NCBI RefSeq assembly: GCF_020524325.1
Contig: NZ_JAIVKY010000006.1
Span: 186,001-250,000 of the forward strand
Direction of reading: 5' to 3'
Source: Sutcliffiella horikoshii
Lineage (GTDB): Bacteria > Bacillota > Bacilli > Bacillales > Bacillaceae_I
Length of the DNA stretch: 64,000 nucleotides
In this document: in pieces, positions 45,567-57,044 of the stretch
How the letters are laid out: each line of letters begins with the position of its first letter
Numbering within the stretch: position 1 is the stretch's first letter
Translations under genes and position numbers: made by a program
The notes under the pieces: model-generated
What the model was told of the DNA's origin: nothing
The model's input: the letters and a program-made list of their open reading frames with translations, nothing else
Databases searched by the model: none

Positions 45567-45869
45567 AGTACACCTCGTTTAAAATGGAAAATGTTTTGGA
45601 AGGTTGTTGGAGTCAAATATATGGGGGAGTAAGTATTATGTTTTTATTTTAACTGAATGCAAAAGGACCTGCAACCAAAGTGAGAGGAAGCCAGTTAATC
45701 ACGATTGCCTATTAAAAAACTTTTTTCTTGCATTTTATTATCAGAATGTTTAAAATTCATTATACAATAGGTTGTCTAACCTCTTCTTTTTTTGCAGTAT
45801 TTTGTATGCGCTTACATACTGAGGGTTCGATTGATAATCTATTAATCTATCACGAGGAGGAATTTTCAA
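45567..45869. other. recQ-aldehyde dehydrogenase divergent gap
   Basis: The 303-base divergent gap holds the leader of recQ and, close to the dehydrogenase, a cre-like palindrome at 45803. I see no gene or terminator in it. No strong sigma-A promoter was placed with confidence. Confidence 0.5.
45803..45816 (+). promoter_or_regulatory. Candidate cre (CcpA) site upstream of the aldehyde dehydrogenase
   Basis: TGTATGCGCTTACA fits the cre consensus TGWAARCGYTWNCW with one mismatch and is part of a longer palindrome (GTATG...CATAC). It lies about 55 bases before the dehydrogenase start, a position fitting carbon catabolite control. Confidence 0.45.
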
Positions 45870-47390
45870 ATGATTTATGCTAACCCAGGTGAAAAAGATT
45901 CCAAAGTTACTTTCAAAAATCGATACGACAACTATATTGGTGGCGAATGGGTCGCTCCAGTAAAAGGAGAGTATTTTGAAAATGTCACTCCTGTTACAGG
46001 TCAAGTATTTTGTGAAGTAGCCCGTTCCACTGCAGAAGACATTGAATTGGCATTAGATGCTGCCCATAAAGCCAAATCAGCTTGGGGACAAACTTCAGTT
46101 GCTGAAAGAGCTAACATTCTTAATAAAATTGCAGATCGTATGGAAGAAAACTTGGAGATGCTTGCAGTTGCGGAAACGTGGGAGAACGGAAAACCAGTTC
46201 GTGAAACGATGGCAGCAGATCTCCCTCTTGCAGTTGATCACTTTAGATATTTTGCAGGTTGTATTAGAGCTCAAGAAGGATCGCTTGGAGAAATAGATAA
46301 TGACACGATTGCATACCACTTTCATGAACCACTTGGAGTAGTCGGTCAAATTATTCCATGGAACTTCCCATTGTTAATGGCCACTTGGAAGCTAGCCCCA
46401 GCTCTTGCTGCAGGTAATTGTGTTGTGTTAAAGCCTGCTGAACAGACACCTGCTTCCATTATGGTGTTGATAGAACTAATCTCAGATCTTCTTCCACCAG
46501 GGGTGTTGAATATTGTCAATGGATTTGGTGTTGAAGCTGGTAAACCATTAGCCTCCAGTGACCGAATTGCCAAGATTGCCTTTACAGGTGAAACGACAAC
46601 TGGGCGTCTAATTATGCAATATGCTTCTCAAAACATCATTCCGGTAACGCTTGAGCTTGGCGGAAAATCTCCGAACATTTTCTTTGAAGATGTGTTGGCT
46701 GCTGATGATGATTTCTTCGATAAAGCAGTAGAAGGATTCGTGATGTTTGCACTAAATCAAGGGGAAGTATGTACATGCCCTTCCCGTGCCCTGATCCATG
46801 AATCCATTTATGATAAGTTTATGGAGCGTGCACTTGAGCGAGTATCCCAGATCAAACAAGGAAATCCACTTGATACGGAAACGATGATCGGCGCTCAGGC
46901 ATCTTCCGAGCAATTAGAGAAAATCCTCTCCTATCTTGAAATTGGGAAAGAAGAAGGTGCTGAACTACTTGCAGGTGGAGAACGTAATATGCTTGAAGGT
47001 GACCTGGCAAATGGATATTACGTGAAACCTACCGTTTTTAAAGGCAATAATAAAATGAGAATCTTCCAAGAAGAGATCTTTGGTCCAGTTGTTTCTGTTA
47101 CTACTTTTAAAACGGCTGAGGAAGCATTGGAAATTGCAAACAATAGTCTTTACGGACTTGGAGCAGGCGTTTGGACGAGAGATGTTAACACCGCATATCG
47201 TTTCGGTCGTCAAATTGAAGCGGGTCGCGTATGGACAAACTGCTACCACGCCTACCCTGCCAATGCGGCATTTGGTGGATATAAGATGAGTGGAATTGGC
47301 CGTGAGAACCATAAAATGATGCTTTCCCACTACCAACAAACGAAAAATCTTTTAGTAAGCTACAGTCCAAAAAAATTAGGATTCTTTTAA
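45870..47390 (+). CDS. Aldehyde dehydrogenase (acetaldehyde/ExaC-type)
   Basis: A 506-residue NAD-dependent aldehyde dehydrogenase. The catalytic cysteine lies in [13 protein letters not shown], the general-base Glu in [10 protein letters not shown], and [13 protein letters not shown] is the cofactor-binding strand. The Cys-Thr-Cys active-site loop and the adjacent DUF779 gene are typical of the acetaldehyde/chloroacetaldehyde dehydrogenase (AldA/ExaC) group. AGGAGG precedes the ATG. A cre-like site upstream suggests CcpA control. Confidence 0.9.
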   Translation: MIYANPGEKDSKVTFKNRYDNYIGGEWVAPVKGEYFENVTPVTGQVFCEVARSTAEDIELALDAAHKAKSAWGQTSVAERANILNKIADRMEENLEMLAVAETWENGKPVRETMAADLPLAVDHFRYFAGCIRAQEGSLGEIDNDTIAYHFHEPLGVVGQIIPWNFPLLMATWKLAPALAAGNCVVLKPAEQTPASIMVLIELISDLLPPGVLNIVNGFGVEAGKPLASSDRIAKIAFTGETTTGRLIMQYASQNIIPVTLELGGKSPNIFFEDVLAADDDFFDKAVEGFVMFALNQGEVCTCPSRALIHESIYDKFMERALERVSQIKQGNPLDTETMIGAQASSEQLEKILSYLEIGKEEGAELLAGGERNMLEGDLANGYYVKPTVFKGNNKMRIFQEEIFGPVVSVTTFKTAEEALEIANNSLYGLGAGVWTRDVNTAYRFGRQIEAGRVWTNCYHAYPANAAFGGYKMSGIGRENHKMMLSHYQQTKNLLVSYSPKKLGFF

Positions 47391-47391
47391 A

Positions 47392-47721
47392 ATGGATAAA
47401 GTACTGGCTACCGAAGCTGCCCATGAATTAATTGAAAAGCTTGTAGGCAAACATGGACCTGTACTATTTCATCAATCTGGAGGCTGTTGCGATGGCAGTT
47501 CGCCTATGTGTTATCCAAGAGAAGATTTTATGATTGGAGATTCTGATGTCCTTCTTGGTGAGATAGGCGGTGCTCCCTTCTACATGAATAAAAAGCAATA
47601 TGAGTACTGGAAGCATACACAGCTCATTATCGATGTGGTTCCAGGCAGAGGTGGCATGTTCTCCTTAGAAGGTCCGGAAGGTGTCCGTTTTCTAACCAGA
47701 TCAAAAGTTTTCCCAAAATGA
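47392..47721 (+). CDS. DUF779 family protein
   Basis: A 109-residue protein beginning one base after the dehydrogenase stop. HQSGGCCDGSSPMC is the conserved cysteine-rich block of DUF779, and YWKHTQLIIDVVPGRGG is the second. Proteins of this family are found with aldehyde dehydrogenases, often fused to or beside them, and may assist the enzyme or bind metal. The role is not established. The ribosome binding site lies in the dehydrogenase end (TTAGGA) and is weak, so translation is probably coupled. Confidence 0.85.
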   Translation: MDKVLATEAAHELIEKLVGKHGPVLFHQSGGCCDGSSPMCYPREDFMIGDSDVLLGEIGGAPFYMNKKQYEYWKHTQLIIDVVPGRGGMFSLEGPEGVRFLTRSKVFPK

Positions 47722-47723
47722 AG

Positions 47724-47751
47724 AAAGGCGTCCTCTGATGGACGCCTTTTT
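47724..47751 (+). terminator. Terminator of the ALDH-DUF779 operon
   Basis: AAAGGCGTCC/GGACGCCTTT, six-base loop, T-run. Confidence 0.85.
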
Positions 47752-47778
47752 ACATAGTTATGGAAGTATAGATATACG

Positions 47779-47905
47779 GTTGATTTCCGTTCCAGGCGCT
47801 TCGCTTGCCTGCGGGCGGTCCGTGAGCCTCCTCAGGCTTCGCCTTCCGGGGTCTCACCTGTCCCTTCCTCCCGCGGGCGTCTGCGCGCCTTCCACTCCAA
47901 TCAAC
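47779..47905. repeat. GC-rich palindromic repeat, type A copy 3
   Basis: Same orientation as 15076-15198 and nearly identical: it starts GTTGATTTCCGTTCCAGG and ends CCACTCCAATCAAC. A copy-specific insert GGCTTCGCC lies in the central hairpin. It directly precedes the 52-bp array F, so two unrelated repeat families share this gap of about 650 bases. Confidence 0.88.
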
Positions 47906-47961
47906 AAGGTGACTTCATTCACCTTAAGGCCAAAAGCTATTTTACCGTTAGGATATTGGTG

Positions 47962-48290
47962 ATGAGGACCTCTTTCCTTCTGATTTCTCGTCACTAAGGT
48001 CCTCATATGGGCGATGAGGACCTTTCTCCTTCCGATTTCTTGTCACTGAAGTCTTCATACGGACGATGAGGACTTCTCTCCTCCTAATTCCTTGTCACTG
48101 AGGTCTTCATACGGCCGATCAGGACTTCTCTCCTTCTAATTCCATGTTACAGAAGTCTTCATTCGGATGATGAGGACTTCTCTCCTCCTGATTTCTTGTC
48201 ACGGAGGTCCTCATAACAACAATGATGCCATTTCTGCTTCTAATTTCTTGTCACCGAAGTCTTCATCGGGACGATTAAGACTTACTCTGA
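47962..48290. repeat. 52-bp repeat array F (6 units plus a partial)
   Basis: Units start at 47962, 48014, 48066, 48118, 48170 and 48222, with a partial at 48274, all 52 bp apart. The 5' arm is ATGAGGAC(C/T)T and the 3' arm AAGGTCCTCAT, GAAGTCTTCAT or GAGGTCTTCAT. The middle reads CTCCTNNTAATTCCTTGTCAC with many changes. It lies in the convergent gap between the DUF779 gene and a DUF3231 gene. Confidence 0.93.
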
Positions 48291-48330
48291 GACTATCCAC
48301 AATTCGATTATTTATAATTCCCTAAACAAT

Positions 48331-48365
48331 AAAAAAACCGGGCAGGTAACAATTTGCCCGGTTTT
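48331..48365 (-). terminator. Terminator of the DUF3231 gene
   Basis: AAAACCGGGC/GCCCGGTTTT, loop of 12, with a T-run on the minus strand; it ends three bases before the stop codon's outer edge. Confidence 0.85.
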
Positions 48366-48367
48366 AC

Positions 48368-49354
48368 TTATTTCGTGCTATTTAATGACTGAGGTGGTTC
48401 TTCCATCCAACCATTCTTAATCATTAATTGTCCACCATCTTTTGCATAATCAAAAATTTCTTTAGCAATCAATGTCATCTTAGTCGGTAGATCCGAACGA
48501 AGACTGAATGATGTTCCAAGGGCATTACTTGTAAGCCCGAAACTGCTGAGCAAGTTTGTCAGGTACATCATAAGCTTCTCTGAATAAGGCGATTCTGTTG
48601 ACAGGGTTGGATTTCCCCAAGCAACTATCGGAGGCTGTATATCACTCTTTAGGAGTATATCACTGAACGTATCAATTATTTGCTTAGCCAAGTCTTTCCC
48701 TTTTTCAAAATACTTTTTCACTTCTTTGTCCTTAGTTACCTGTTCAAACCCTCTTAACAACTGAAAACCTAGAACATTGGTTTCAATACCTTGATACAAT
48801 AAGGAAAGTTCTATTGCATTCAATGGTCTCTTTTCGCTGAAAATATTAAATCCTGCCATATAGCCTTCACCTTTTACAAACTCTACCTTCTCCGGCATTG
48901 GAATCATTGGTGGACGAGTTAGCACCCCATCTTTTAACAAAAATTGAGTCGAGTCGTTATATGTATTTTGCGATACATCCAAAAATCTTTTATATAGCTC
49001 GGTGATGTCTTGTCGATAAGACATACTGACATTCAAAGCGTTAAGACCAATAGTTATTTTCATCATCACTCTTAGGAAAAGTGCATCAAAATACTGGTCA
49101 TACAATGGCTTTGTTGACGGTTTAACATCACTTTCGACATACCCGACAGGTACCACAATATTTTCTCTCTTAAAGAGTTCTGTTAGTTCATTTATAAAAT
49201 TTATTTCTTGATTGTAGTAGGTTTGTACCAAATTGTGTACTTCTTCATTTCGTTTGTTCGCAAGGAAATGCTCTAAAAGCCTCGCCAGCATCGTTTTCTG
49301 TTGATACGTCATCCACAGATTACCTATTTCAGACGATGACAACTGCTTATCCAT
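48368..49354 (-). CDS. DUF3231 family protein
   Basis: A 328-residue, mostly helical protein with two copies of a DUF3231-type unit: SSSEIGNLWMTYQQKTML opens the first and LNAIELSLLYQGIETNVLG the second. No signal peptide, membrane helix or catalytic motif is visible. DUF3231 proteins are frequent in spore formers and have been suggested to resemble spore coat proteins such as CotF; their role is unknown. GGGAGGGG precedes the ATG. Confidence 0.78.
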   Translation of the reverse strand: MDKQLSSSEIGNLWMTYQQKTMLARLLEHFLANKRNEEVHNLVQTYYNQEINFINELTELFKRENIVVPVGYVESDVKPSTKPLYDQYFDALFLRVMMKITIGLNALNVSMSYRQDITELYKRFLDVSQNTYNDSTQFLLKDGVLTRPPMIPMPEKVEFVKGEGYMAGFNIFSEKRPLNAIELSLLYQGIETNVLGFQLLRGFEQVTKDKEVKKYFEKGKDLAKQIIDTFSDILLKSDIQPPIVAWGNPTLSTESPYSEKLMMYLTNLLSSFGLTSNALGTSFSLRSDLPTKMTLIAKEIFDYAKDGGQLMIKNGWMEEPPQSLNSTK

Positions 49355-49515
49355 TTAGACTTACCCCTCCCGAGATTAATTTTTTTTAGTATGTCCCACA
49401 AAAATAATTGCTATAAAATAACTTTCTTTTTTTTAAAATGTAGACAACCCACTCTCTTCCCCTGCATACACATTTAAGTAGAAGAAGACAAGCTAAAAGG
49501 AAGGGTGGCAAACAC

Positions 49516-51727
<2,212 letters not shown>

Positions 51728-51738
51728 AATTGTGAAAG

Positions 51739-51762
51739 GCCCTTTTTCCAAAGGGCTTTTTT
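51739..51762 (+). terminator. Terminator of the ABC-F gene
   Basis: GCCCTTT/AAAGGGC, four-base loop, T-run. Confidence 0.75.
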
Positions 51763-51872
51763 CAAATCGTGAAACCTTCTTGTTTTTGTTCCGTATTAGT
51801 AATATTCACAATTTACCTATATAATTATTAGGTCATTAACTATTAGAATATTAGAATGAATGAGGTGTAGGA

Positions 51873-52973
51873 ATGCCGCAAACGAAGTGGTTTAAAGTTG
51901 GCTATGGAATTATTGTCATCCTGTTAATTATTTTCTTAGCATCACTGGTAGATTTTATCTTCACCCCTCTCACCGTGATGATCAGCACGTTATTCGCACC
52001 AATTATACTTGCAGGTGTGATGTATTATTTACTTCGACCTCTTGTTAATCTTGCAGATCGCTATGTGCCAAGAGCATTGGCAATTTTAAGTATTTACCTT
52101 ATGTTTATTGGACTTATAACTTTACTTTTGTTCCTTATTGGTCCTACGTTACAACAACAGGTTAATAGTCTTGTGAAGAATACACCAGAAATAATCAATG
52201 ATATCAGAGATTACACCATTGAATTGCAAGAAAATGAATATATTGCAAGGTTTCAGCAGAACGAACGTTTTTCTTTAGAAGAAATATCCGGAAAACTTGC
52301 GGATAATTTAAATGCTTATGTTACTGCTTTTGGGTCAAATGTAGTGAACATAATAAGCGCAATTACAGGTTTTCTAGTTCTCCTTGTAGTTATTCCGTTT
52401 GTTCTTTTTTACATGTTAAAAGATGGAGACCGTTTACCTGATCAGGTGATCAAAATTATCCCTCGCCAACATGAACGCGAAGGTAGAAATGTACTGAGAG
52501 ACATGGATATAGCTTTAAGTTCCTACATTCAAGGGCAAATCATTGTCAGCGTATTTGTTGGTGTTTTAATTTATATAGGGTTTCTAATTATCGGACTTGA
52601 GTATTCCCTCGTTTTAGCATTGATTGCTATGTTTACAAACGTGATACCATTCATCGGGCCTTTTATCGGGACGATCCCAAGTGTTGTCGTAGCCTTTTTC
52701 GACGAACCTATTATGGCACTGTGGGTACTCTTAGTAGTGGTAATTGTTCAGCAGATAGAGAGCAATTTTATCTCACCACAGGTTATGGGTAAGAAATTGG
52801 ATGTTCACCCATTGACGATTATTTTACTCTTATTGGTCGCTAGTAAGTTTGCAGGACTCCTTGGCCTACTGCTTGCTGTACCAACCTATGCCGTTTCAAA
52901 AGTAATTGTTCTGCATACCATTCGATTTATTAAACTGAGAAAAGTGAAAGTTACGGAAGATTCGCTTCTATAA
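51873..52973 (+). CDS. AI-2E family transporter
   Basis: A 366-residue membrane protein of the AI-2E/PerM family with about eight membrane helices and a long extracellular loop (110-155). The conserved NVIPFIGPFIGTIPSVV segment is at about 250-265, and VVIVQQIESNFISPQVMGKKLDVHP is the signature region near the C-terminus. Members export small molecules or act as Na+/H+ antiporters; autoinducer-2 export is shown only for some. GAGGTG precedes the ATG. The 3' end runs into a tandem-repeat region. Confidence 0.85.
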   Translation: MPQTKWFKVGYGIIVILLIIFLASLVDFIFTPLTVMISTLFAPIILAGVMYYLLRPLVNLADRYVPRALAILSIYLMFIGLITLLLFLIGPTLQQQVNSLVKNTPEIINDIRDYTIELQENEYIARFQQNERFSLEEISGKLADNLNAYVTAFGSNVVNIISAITGFLVLLVVIPFVLFYMLKDGDRLPDQVIKIIPRQHEREGRNVLRDMDIALSSYIQGQIIVSVFVGVLIYIGFLIIGLEYSLVLALIAMFTNVIPFIGPFIGTIPSVVVAFFDEPIMALWVLLVVVIVQQIESNFISPQVMGKKLDVHPLTIILLLLVASKFAGLLGLLLAVPTYAVSKVIVLHTIRFIKLRKVKVTEDSLL

Positions 52974-52997
52974 ATAGGGAATAGTGTTTAGTTGGTC

Positions 52998-53093
52998 GTG
53001 GGGACGGATGACTGAGGTCGACGCGGGACATGGGGACAGATGATCGACGTTGACGCGGGGCATGGAGACAGATAACGGGAGGCCACGCGGCAA
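52998..53093. repeat. 32-bp tandem repeat, three units
   Basis: Units start at 52998, 53030 and 53062. The consensus is ATGGGGACAGATGATCGACG followed by TTGACGCGGGGC. The third unit is the most diverged. It is GC-rich relative to its surroundings. Together with the adjacent 21-bp repeats it fills the 550-base gap after the AI-2E gene. Confidence 0.8.
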
Positions 53094-53097
53094 TTGT

Positions 53098-53260
53098 CCG
53101 AAGTTTTTCAAAAGTTGACCAAAGTTTTTCCGATTTTGGCCGAAGTTTTGGCAAAGTTGGCCGAAGTTTTCCAAAAGTTGACCGAACGAAATTTTGAGGT
53201 GTCCAAAGGTCGTTAAAAGTTGACCGAACACGTATCAAAAATGTCCGAACCCCCTATAAA
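53098..53260. repeat. 21-bp tandem repeat, CCGAAGTTTT family
   Basis: Units start at 53098, 53119, 53140, 53161 and 53182, exactly 21 bp apart, with a CC(G/A)AAGTTTT core followed by GTTG(A/G). After 53182 the unit is broken up, but GTTGACCGAAC and TGTCCGAAC recur to about 53250. The period is a multiple of three, so the minus strand reads as FGQLLxN heptads in one frame, but no ribosome binding site supports translation. Confidence 0.8.
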
Positions 53261-53395
53261 AAAGCGAGGAAATGGTCCAAACCATGGTTCCAAATGACCG
53301 AACGACTCGAGACTCCCATTAAAACGAGTGTTTTCTCCCGATTTTTGTACAAAACAGATCACAACAACAACAACATCTTCACTTACATCCTAAAT

Positions 53396-53440
53396 AGCAT
53401 GTCATGCAAAGTTGATTTCACTTTCATGGCATGCTTTTTT
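53396..53440 (+). terminator. Terminator after the repeat region
   Basis: AGCATGTCATG pairs with CATGGCATGCT (one mismatch), loop of 18, six T. It probably ends the AI-2E transcript, which would include both tandem repeats. Confidence 0.65.
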
Positions 53441-53524
53441 ATTGGAAAAATGTACTTATAGTTGTTATGATAGTAAGGAACAAATCAGTTTAGTTCATTA
53501 AACGACAAAAGTGAGATGATAAAT

Positions 53525-54172
53525 ATGGCTCAAACAAATACCTTTTCAAAAGGAGAAGAAATTGCAAATACAGTTACCCACGGAATAGGTATTTTAACAA
53601 GTATTGCGGCACTCGTTTTATTAATTGTGTTCTCTGCAATCAACGGAACCCCTCTTCATCTGGCTACTTTTATCGTCTATGGAGTTACTATGTTGATGCT
53701 TTACACATCTTCTACATTATTACATGCATTGCCTAAAGGGAAAGCTAAGAATGTTTTTGAAATTCTTGATCATTCTTCTATTTATTTCTTTATTGCGGGA
53801 AGCTATACCCCTATTACGCTTATCATCATGGATGGTGCCTTAGGGTGGACACTTTTTGGTATAGTATGGGGACTGGCAATAGCAGGAACGGTATTTAAAG
53901 TATTTTTCGTAAAAAGGTTTATTCTGGCTTCTACCCTACTTTATGTTTTGATGGGTTGGCTTGCTGTGTTTGGTTGGAGTGATATTACTTCTACAGTTGG
54001 TACTGGTGGTATTGCCTATCTTGTTGCTGGTGGAGTTGTTTATAGTTTAGGCGCAGTTTTTTATGTGTGGCGGGCGTTTCCGTATCATCATGCGGTTTGG
54101 CATTTGTTTGTGTTAGGCGGTACTGTGCTGCACTTCTTTTTTGTTTTGTTATATGTGTTGCCTATACAATAA
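53525..54172 (+). CDS. Hemolysin III (PAQR) family membrane protein
   Basis: A 215-residue seven-helix protein of the hemolysin III/PAQR family. EEIANTVTHGIGI opens the first helix with the conserved Glu and His, HALPKGKAKNVFEILDHSSIYFFIAGSY-type conserved Ser, His and Asp follow, and WHLFVLGGTVLHF carries the C-terminal His pair. These residues bind zinc in PAQR receptors. The start chosen follows GTGAGATG; an ATG three codons earlier overlaps it. The natural function is membrane-related; haemolysis was seen for one relative. Confidence 0.86.
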   Translation: MAQTNTFSKGEEIANTVTHGIGILTSIAALVLLIVFSAINGTPLHLATFIVYGVTMLMLYTSSTLLHALPKGKAKNVFEILDHSSIYFFIAGSYTPITLIIMDGALGWTLFGIVWGLAIAGTVFKVFFVKRFILASTLLYVLMGWLAVFGWSDITSTVGTGGIAYLVAGGVVYSLGAVFYVWRAFPYHHAVWHLFVLGGTVLHFFFVLLYVLPIQ

Positions 54173-54174
54173 AT

Positions 54175-54207
54175 AAAAAAAGCTGTCACAATGGACAGCT
54201 TTTTTTA
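54175..54207. terminator. Bidirectional terminator
   Basis: AAAAAAGCTGTC/GACAGCTTTTTT, six-base loop, between convergent genes; it overlaps the stop of the phospholipase D-like gene. Confidence 0.82.
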
Positions 54208-55632
54208 GTAGGTTGTAAATCTGAATATTTTTTGTAGTCGGTACATTGCTTTTTTTACGATAGGCATATCTTCTTTATAGTTTTCGTATGGTAATGTGTA
54301 CATCTCTTCCTCGTTGCTCCATAACCTCAAGTAATAATCATTCATGTCCTTCATAACCTGCGCATTGTTATTCGCAGTTATCTTTATGTCAGTTTCTAAA
54401 TTAAGATCATAGAGGTTTCTTCTCGTAAAGTTTGCAGAACCACCGATAATGGTGGATTCCTCCGCCCGCTTAAAATAAATCATTTTAGGGTGGTATTGCT
54501 CACCTTGTGTATTGTACCATCTTAATTCGATATTACCTTGTCCTTCTTCGACCATTTCTGCTGCAACTGGCCGATTGGGAAGGCCAATTTTCTGTTGGCC
54601 GAATGCATGTTCATTAGGGTCAAGTATTAAATTAACGGTTACTCCTCGATTTGCAGCGGCAATTAATTCCTCAATTATTTTTCTTTCGGCTAAATAGAAC
54701 ATCCCTACCCAAATTTCTTCCTTATCTTTGGACTCTTTAATTTCTTCTAGAATATGATCTAATATTTTTCTTTCAGTCAACAATTGAACTGCAATGTCAC
54801 CTTCCTCTGCCTGTCCGGTGTATTTCGGTAAAGTTCCTCCTCCGGAAAAATCGAGGATTGCCTGTTCCGTTTTTAAGATATCACCAATGATGTCTCCAGA
54901 CACTTCAAAAGCTGTATTAGAGTGGAGTCCGCTGGCATCATGTGGATTTGCGGACGAGATGATGGCAGTTTTATCTGTCGCAATTACCTTTCGGTGGTTA
55001 GCTTTAATATTCAGGAGTTTTAGATAGGAGCGCACGGTTGTCTCCGGTGCTTCTTTTGCCATCGGGTTTGGAATCCAGCCTGAACCACCTTGGCCGAACC
55101 ATTGAAAAAACACTCGCCAGACACCTGAGTAAAGCGGATTAGAATCACGTAAAACCTTTACATTTGTCTCAACTATTCTAATTCCATTATCCTCAAGGAT
55201 TGAAAGTTCCTCCGCTTCATGTGATCCATAAGTCGTATTGATTTCATCGGTTATGAATACAATGTCTAACTCTGGGTTTTCTTTCTTTTTAGAGATTAGA
55301 CTTTCCATTAGATTTGAGCTTAATGGAGGATAATCCATTTCTCCATCATGGTATCCATTGAATAAAAACATGTCTATTACGATAAATTCCTCTGCTTCTT
55401 CAATCACTTCGTAGATTCGATCAAATATCTCGTGTTCCTTCTCAAGATTATTCTTTTCTCCGTAAGTGATATCATAGAGGAAATCCACTTCTGAAACATA
55501 GTGAACGTCTCCTTCAAATGATACACCTTCTGGTAAAGGCTTATAACTGTGATAAACACTGGTTAAGATGATAATAGTAATAAGTATAAGAATAAAAGTC
55601 AGCATTTTATTTTTCTTTATAAAGTTCTTCAT
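54205..55632 (-). CDS. Phospholipase D family protein (cardiolipin-synthase-like)
   Basis: A 475-residue protein with an N-terminal membrane anchor (about 8-28) and two PLD half-domains. The first HKD motif is NHRKVIATD, complete. The second reads HPKMIYFK, keeping His and Lys but with no Asp at the usual place, followed by GGSANFTRRN. It resembles cardiolipin synthases and phosphatidylserine-type PLD proteins. The start chosen has AGGGGG upstream; an ATG 33 bases earlier does not. A type B repeat lies just upstream. Confidence 0.8.
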   Translation of the reverse strand: MKNFIKKNKMLTFILILITIIILTSVYHSYKPLPEGVSFEGDVHYVSEVDFLYDITYGEKNNLEKEHEIFDRIYEVIEEAEEFIVIDMFLFNGYHDGEMDYPPLSSNLMESLISKKKENPELDIVFITDEINTTYGSHEAEELSILEDNGIRIVETNVKVLRDSNPLYSGVWRVFFQWFGQGGSGWIPNPMAKEAPETTVRSYLKLLNIKANHRKVIATDKTAIISSANPHDASGLHSNTAFEVSGDIIGDILKTEQAILDFSGGGTLPKYTGQAEEGDIAVQLLTERKILDHILEEIKESKDKEEIWVGMFYLAERKIIEELIAAANRGVTVNLILDPNEHAFGQQKIGLPNRPVAAEMVEEGQGNIELRWYNTQGEQYHPKMIYFKRAEESTIIGGSANFTRRNLYDLNLETDIKITANNNAQVMKDMNDYYLRLWSNEEEMYTLPYENYKEDMPIVKKAMYRLQKIFRFTTY

Positions 55633-55683
55633 CTTGTTCCCCCTAAATGATTGGCGAAAGACCAATTAACTCTCGTAAAAGCC

Positions 55684-55811
55684 GCTGTTGATTTCCGCAA
55701 ATGGCTTCGCTTTCCGCGGGGCGACCTTGAGCCTCCTCGCATTCGCTGCGGGGTCTCAACATTGTCGCTACTCCCCCGCTGGAGTCTTCGCCTTTTGCTA
55801 CAATCAACAGC
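55684..55811. repeat. GC-rich palindromic repeat, type B copy 2
   Basis: Has intact inverted ends GCTGTTGATT and AATCAACAGC. The inside carries GGCTTCGCTTTCCGCGGGG, TTGAGCCTCCTCGC and CTCCCCCGCTGGAGTC. It shares the TTGATTTCCG start with type A but has a different middle. It lies between two minus-strand genes and ends 14 bases from the sugar dehydrogenase stop. Confidence 0.88.
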
Positions 55812-55824
55812 TAGAATTTTTTAG

Positions 55825-56937
55825 TTATTCAACCGTTAGCTCCAATTTAATCAGCTGGTCATCTTCTGGGACAGGGTTTCCTCTCCCATCAGTGTTATTG
55901 GTGATAAAATAAATGGAATCCCCCTCCTTCCACATGTCCCTAATACGACCATTATCTTTCCAAAGTATCGATTGTTGCTTGGAACTAATGTCAAAAGCTC
56001 TCACCATTTCCCCTCTTAAGCTTGCTGCATATAGAAGTCCGTTATCAACAACAATGCCAGATGGAGCCCAAGTTTGAGTCCCAGAGTGAAACAGTGGCGC
56101 TTCTACTCCTCCCGCATGGTCATCTCCTGTATAAGTTGGCCATCCATAATTCTTGCCTTTTTTTATTATATTGATTTCATCGAATGCAGACGGGCCATGC
56201 TCAGATGCATACATTTCACTAGTTTCTTTGTCCCATGCTAACCCTTGGAGATTTCGATGGCCGTAACTGTAAACATAGGATCCTGGAAACGGATTATCTT
56301 CTGGAACAGTACCTTCCAGGTTCATACGGAGAATACTGCCAGTAAGTAATTCTTTATTCTGTGCCGACTCAGGTTTATTGGCATCGCCTACTGTTGCATA
56401 CAACTTGTTATCTGGTCCGATTTTAAGCCGTCCTCCATTGTGATAAATTGCTCCATCGATATCTTCCAAGAGAACCCCTGTTTCTTTCCATTCTGTTCCG
56501 TCATACTTCAACGTGACAATCCTATTTTTTACTTTCTCTTCCGTTCCATATGTATGATAGGCAAATGCGAGTCCGTTCTCCTGAAAGTCAGGGTGAAGTT
56601 CCATGCCTAACAATCCGCCCTCCCCATAAATCAATAAGGGCTTATCAAGCTGAATATTTTCCCTCGTCATTCCGAAACTATCTATTTTTACTATCTTCCC
56701 TGTTCTTTCTGTAATGAAAAATGTATCTCCTGATTTAGTGATAGACCATGGTACGTTTAACTTGGTGGCTATTACTTCTTTGTTACCAACGCTAAATTGT
56801 TGATTTTCCACTTCCGTGTCAGGTGAAGTAGTCGTTTCCTGTACTTCTTTATTATATTTCTTTTCCGGTTCTACTACAGGTGTACAACCTGTTATAAAAA
56901 CGCATAACAAAGTAATAGTTAACATGAAATTTTTCAA
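55825..56937 (-). CDS. PQQ-dependent sugar dehydrogenase-type lipoprotein (YliI-like)
   Basis: A 370-residue glucose/sorbosone dehydrogenase-type beta propeller. An N-terminal lipobox (VFITGC) makes it a likely lipoprotein facing outward. Blades show GEGGLLGMELHPDF, YHNGGRLKIGPDNKLY, GHRNLQGLAWDKET and SEHGPSAFDEIN, the conserved substrate and calcium-site blocks. The start chosen is TTG with GAGGGG eight bases upstream; a GTG three codons earlier abuts that site. Bacillus seldom makes PQQ, so the cofactor is uncertain. Confidence 0.85.
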   Translation of the reverse strand: MKNFMLTITLLCVFITGCTPVVEPEKKYNKEVQETTTSPDTEVENQQFSVGNKEVIATKLNVPWSITKSGDTFFITERTGKIVKIDSFGMTRENIQLDKPLLIYGEGGLLGMELHPDFQENGLAFAYHTYGTEEKVKNRIVTLKYDGTEWKETGVLLEDIDGAIYHNGGRLKIGPDNKLYATVGDANKPESAQNKELLTGSILRMNLEGTVPEDNPFPGSYVYSYGHRNLQGLAWDKETSEMYASEHGPSAFDEINIIKKGKNYGWPTYTGDDHAGGVEAPLFHSGTQTWAPSGIVVDNGLLYAASLRGEMVRAFDISSKQQSILWKDNGRIRDMWKEGDSIYFITNNTDGRGNPVPEDDQLIKLELTVE

Positions 56938-57003
56938 AAAAGTCACCCCTCTACTCTTTTCCCCTCATCTTTCACGTCTAATCCAAATAACGAATGAAAA
57001 TAC

Positions 57004-57032
57004 AAAAAAAACAAGACGTGTTTACGCCTTGT
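57004..57032 (-). terminator. Terminator of the DUF6501-like gene
   Basis: On the minus strand ACAAGGCG/CGTCTTGT (one G-U), six-base loop, eight T. Confidence 0.75.
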
Positions 57033-57044
57033 CTCTTCGTTGCC

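Noticed and set aside
52951-53238. Minus-strand open frames with heptad-like repeats
   Set aside because: They arise from the 21-bp repeat, whose period is a multiple of three. No start signal, and they overlap the AI-2E gene end.
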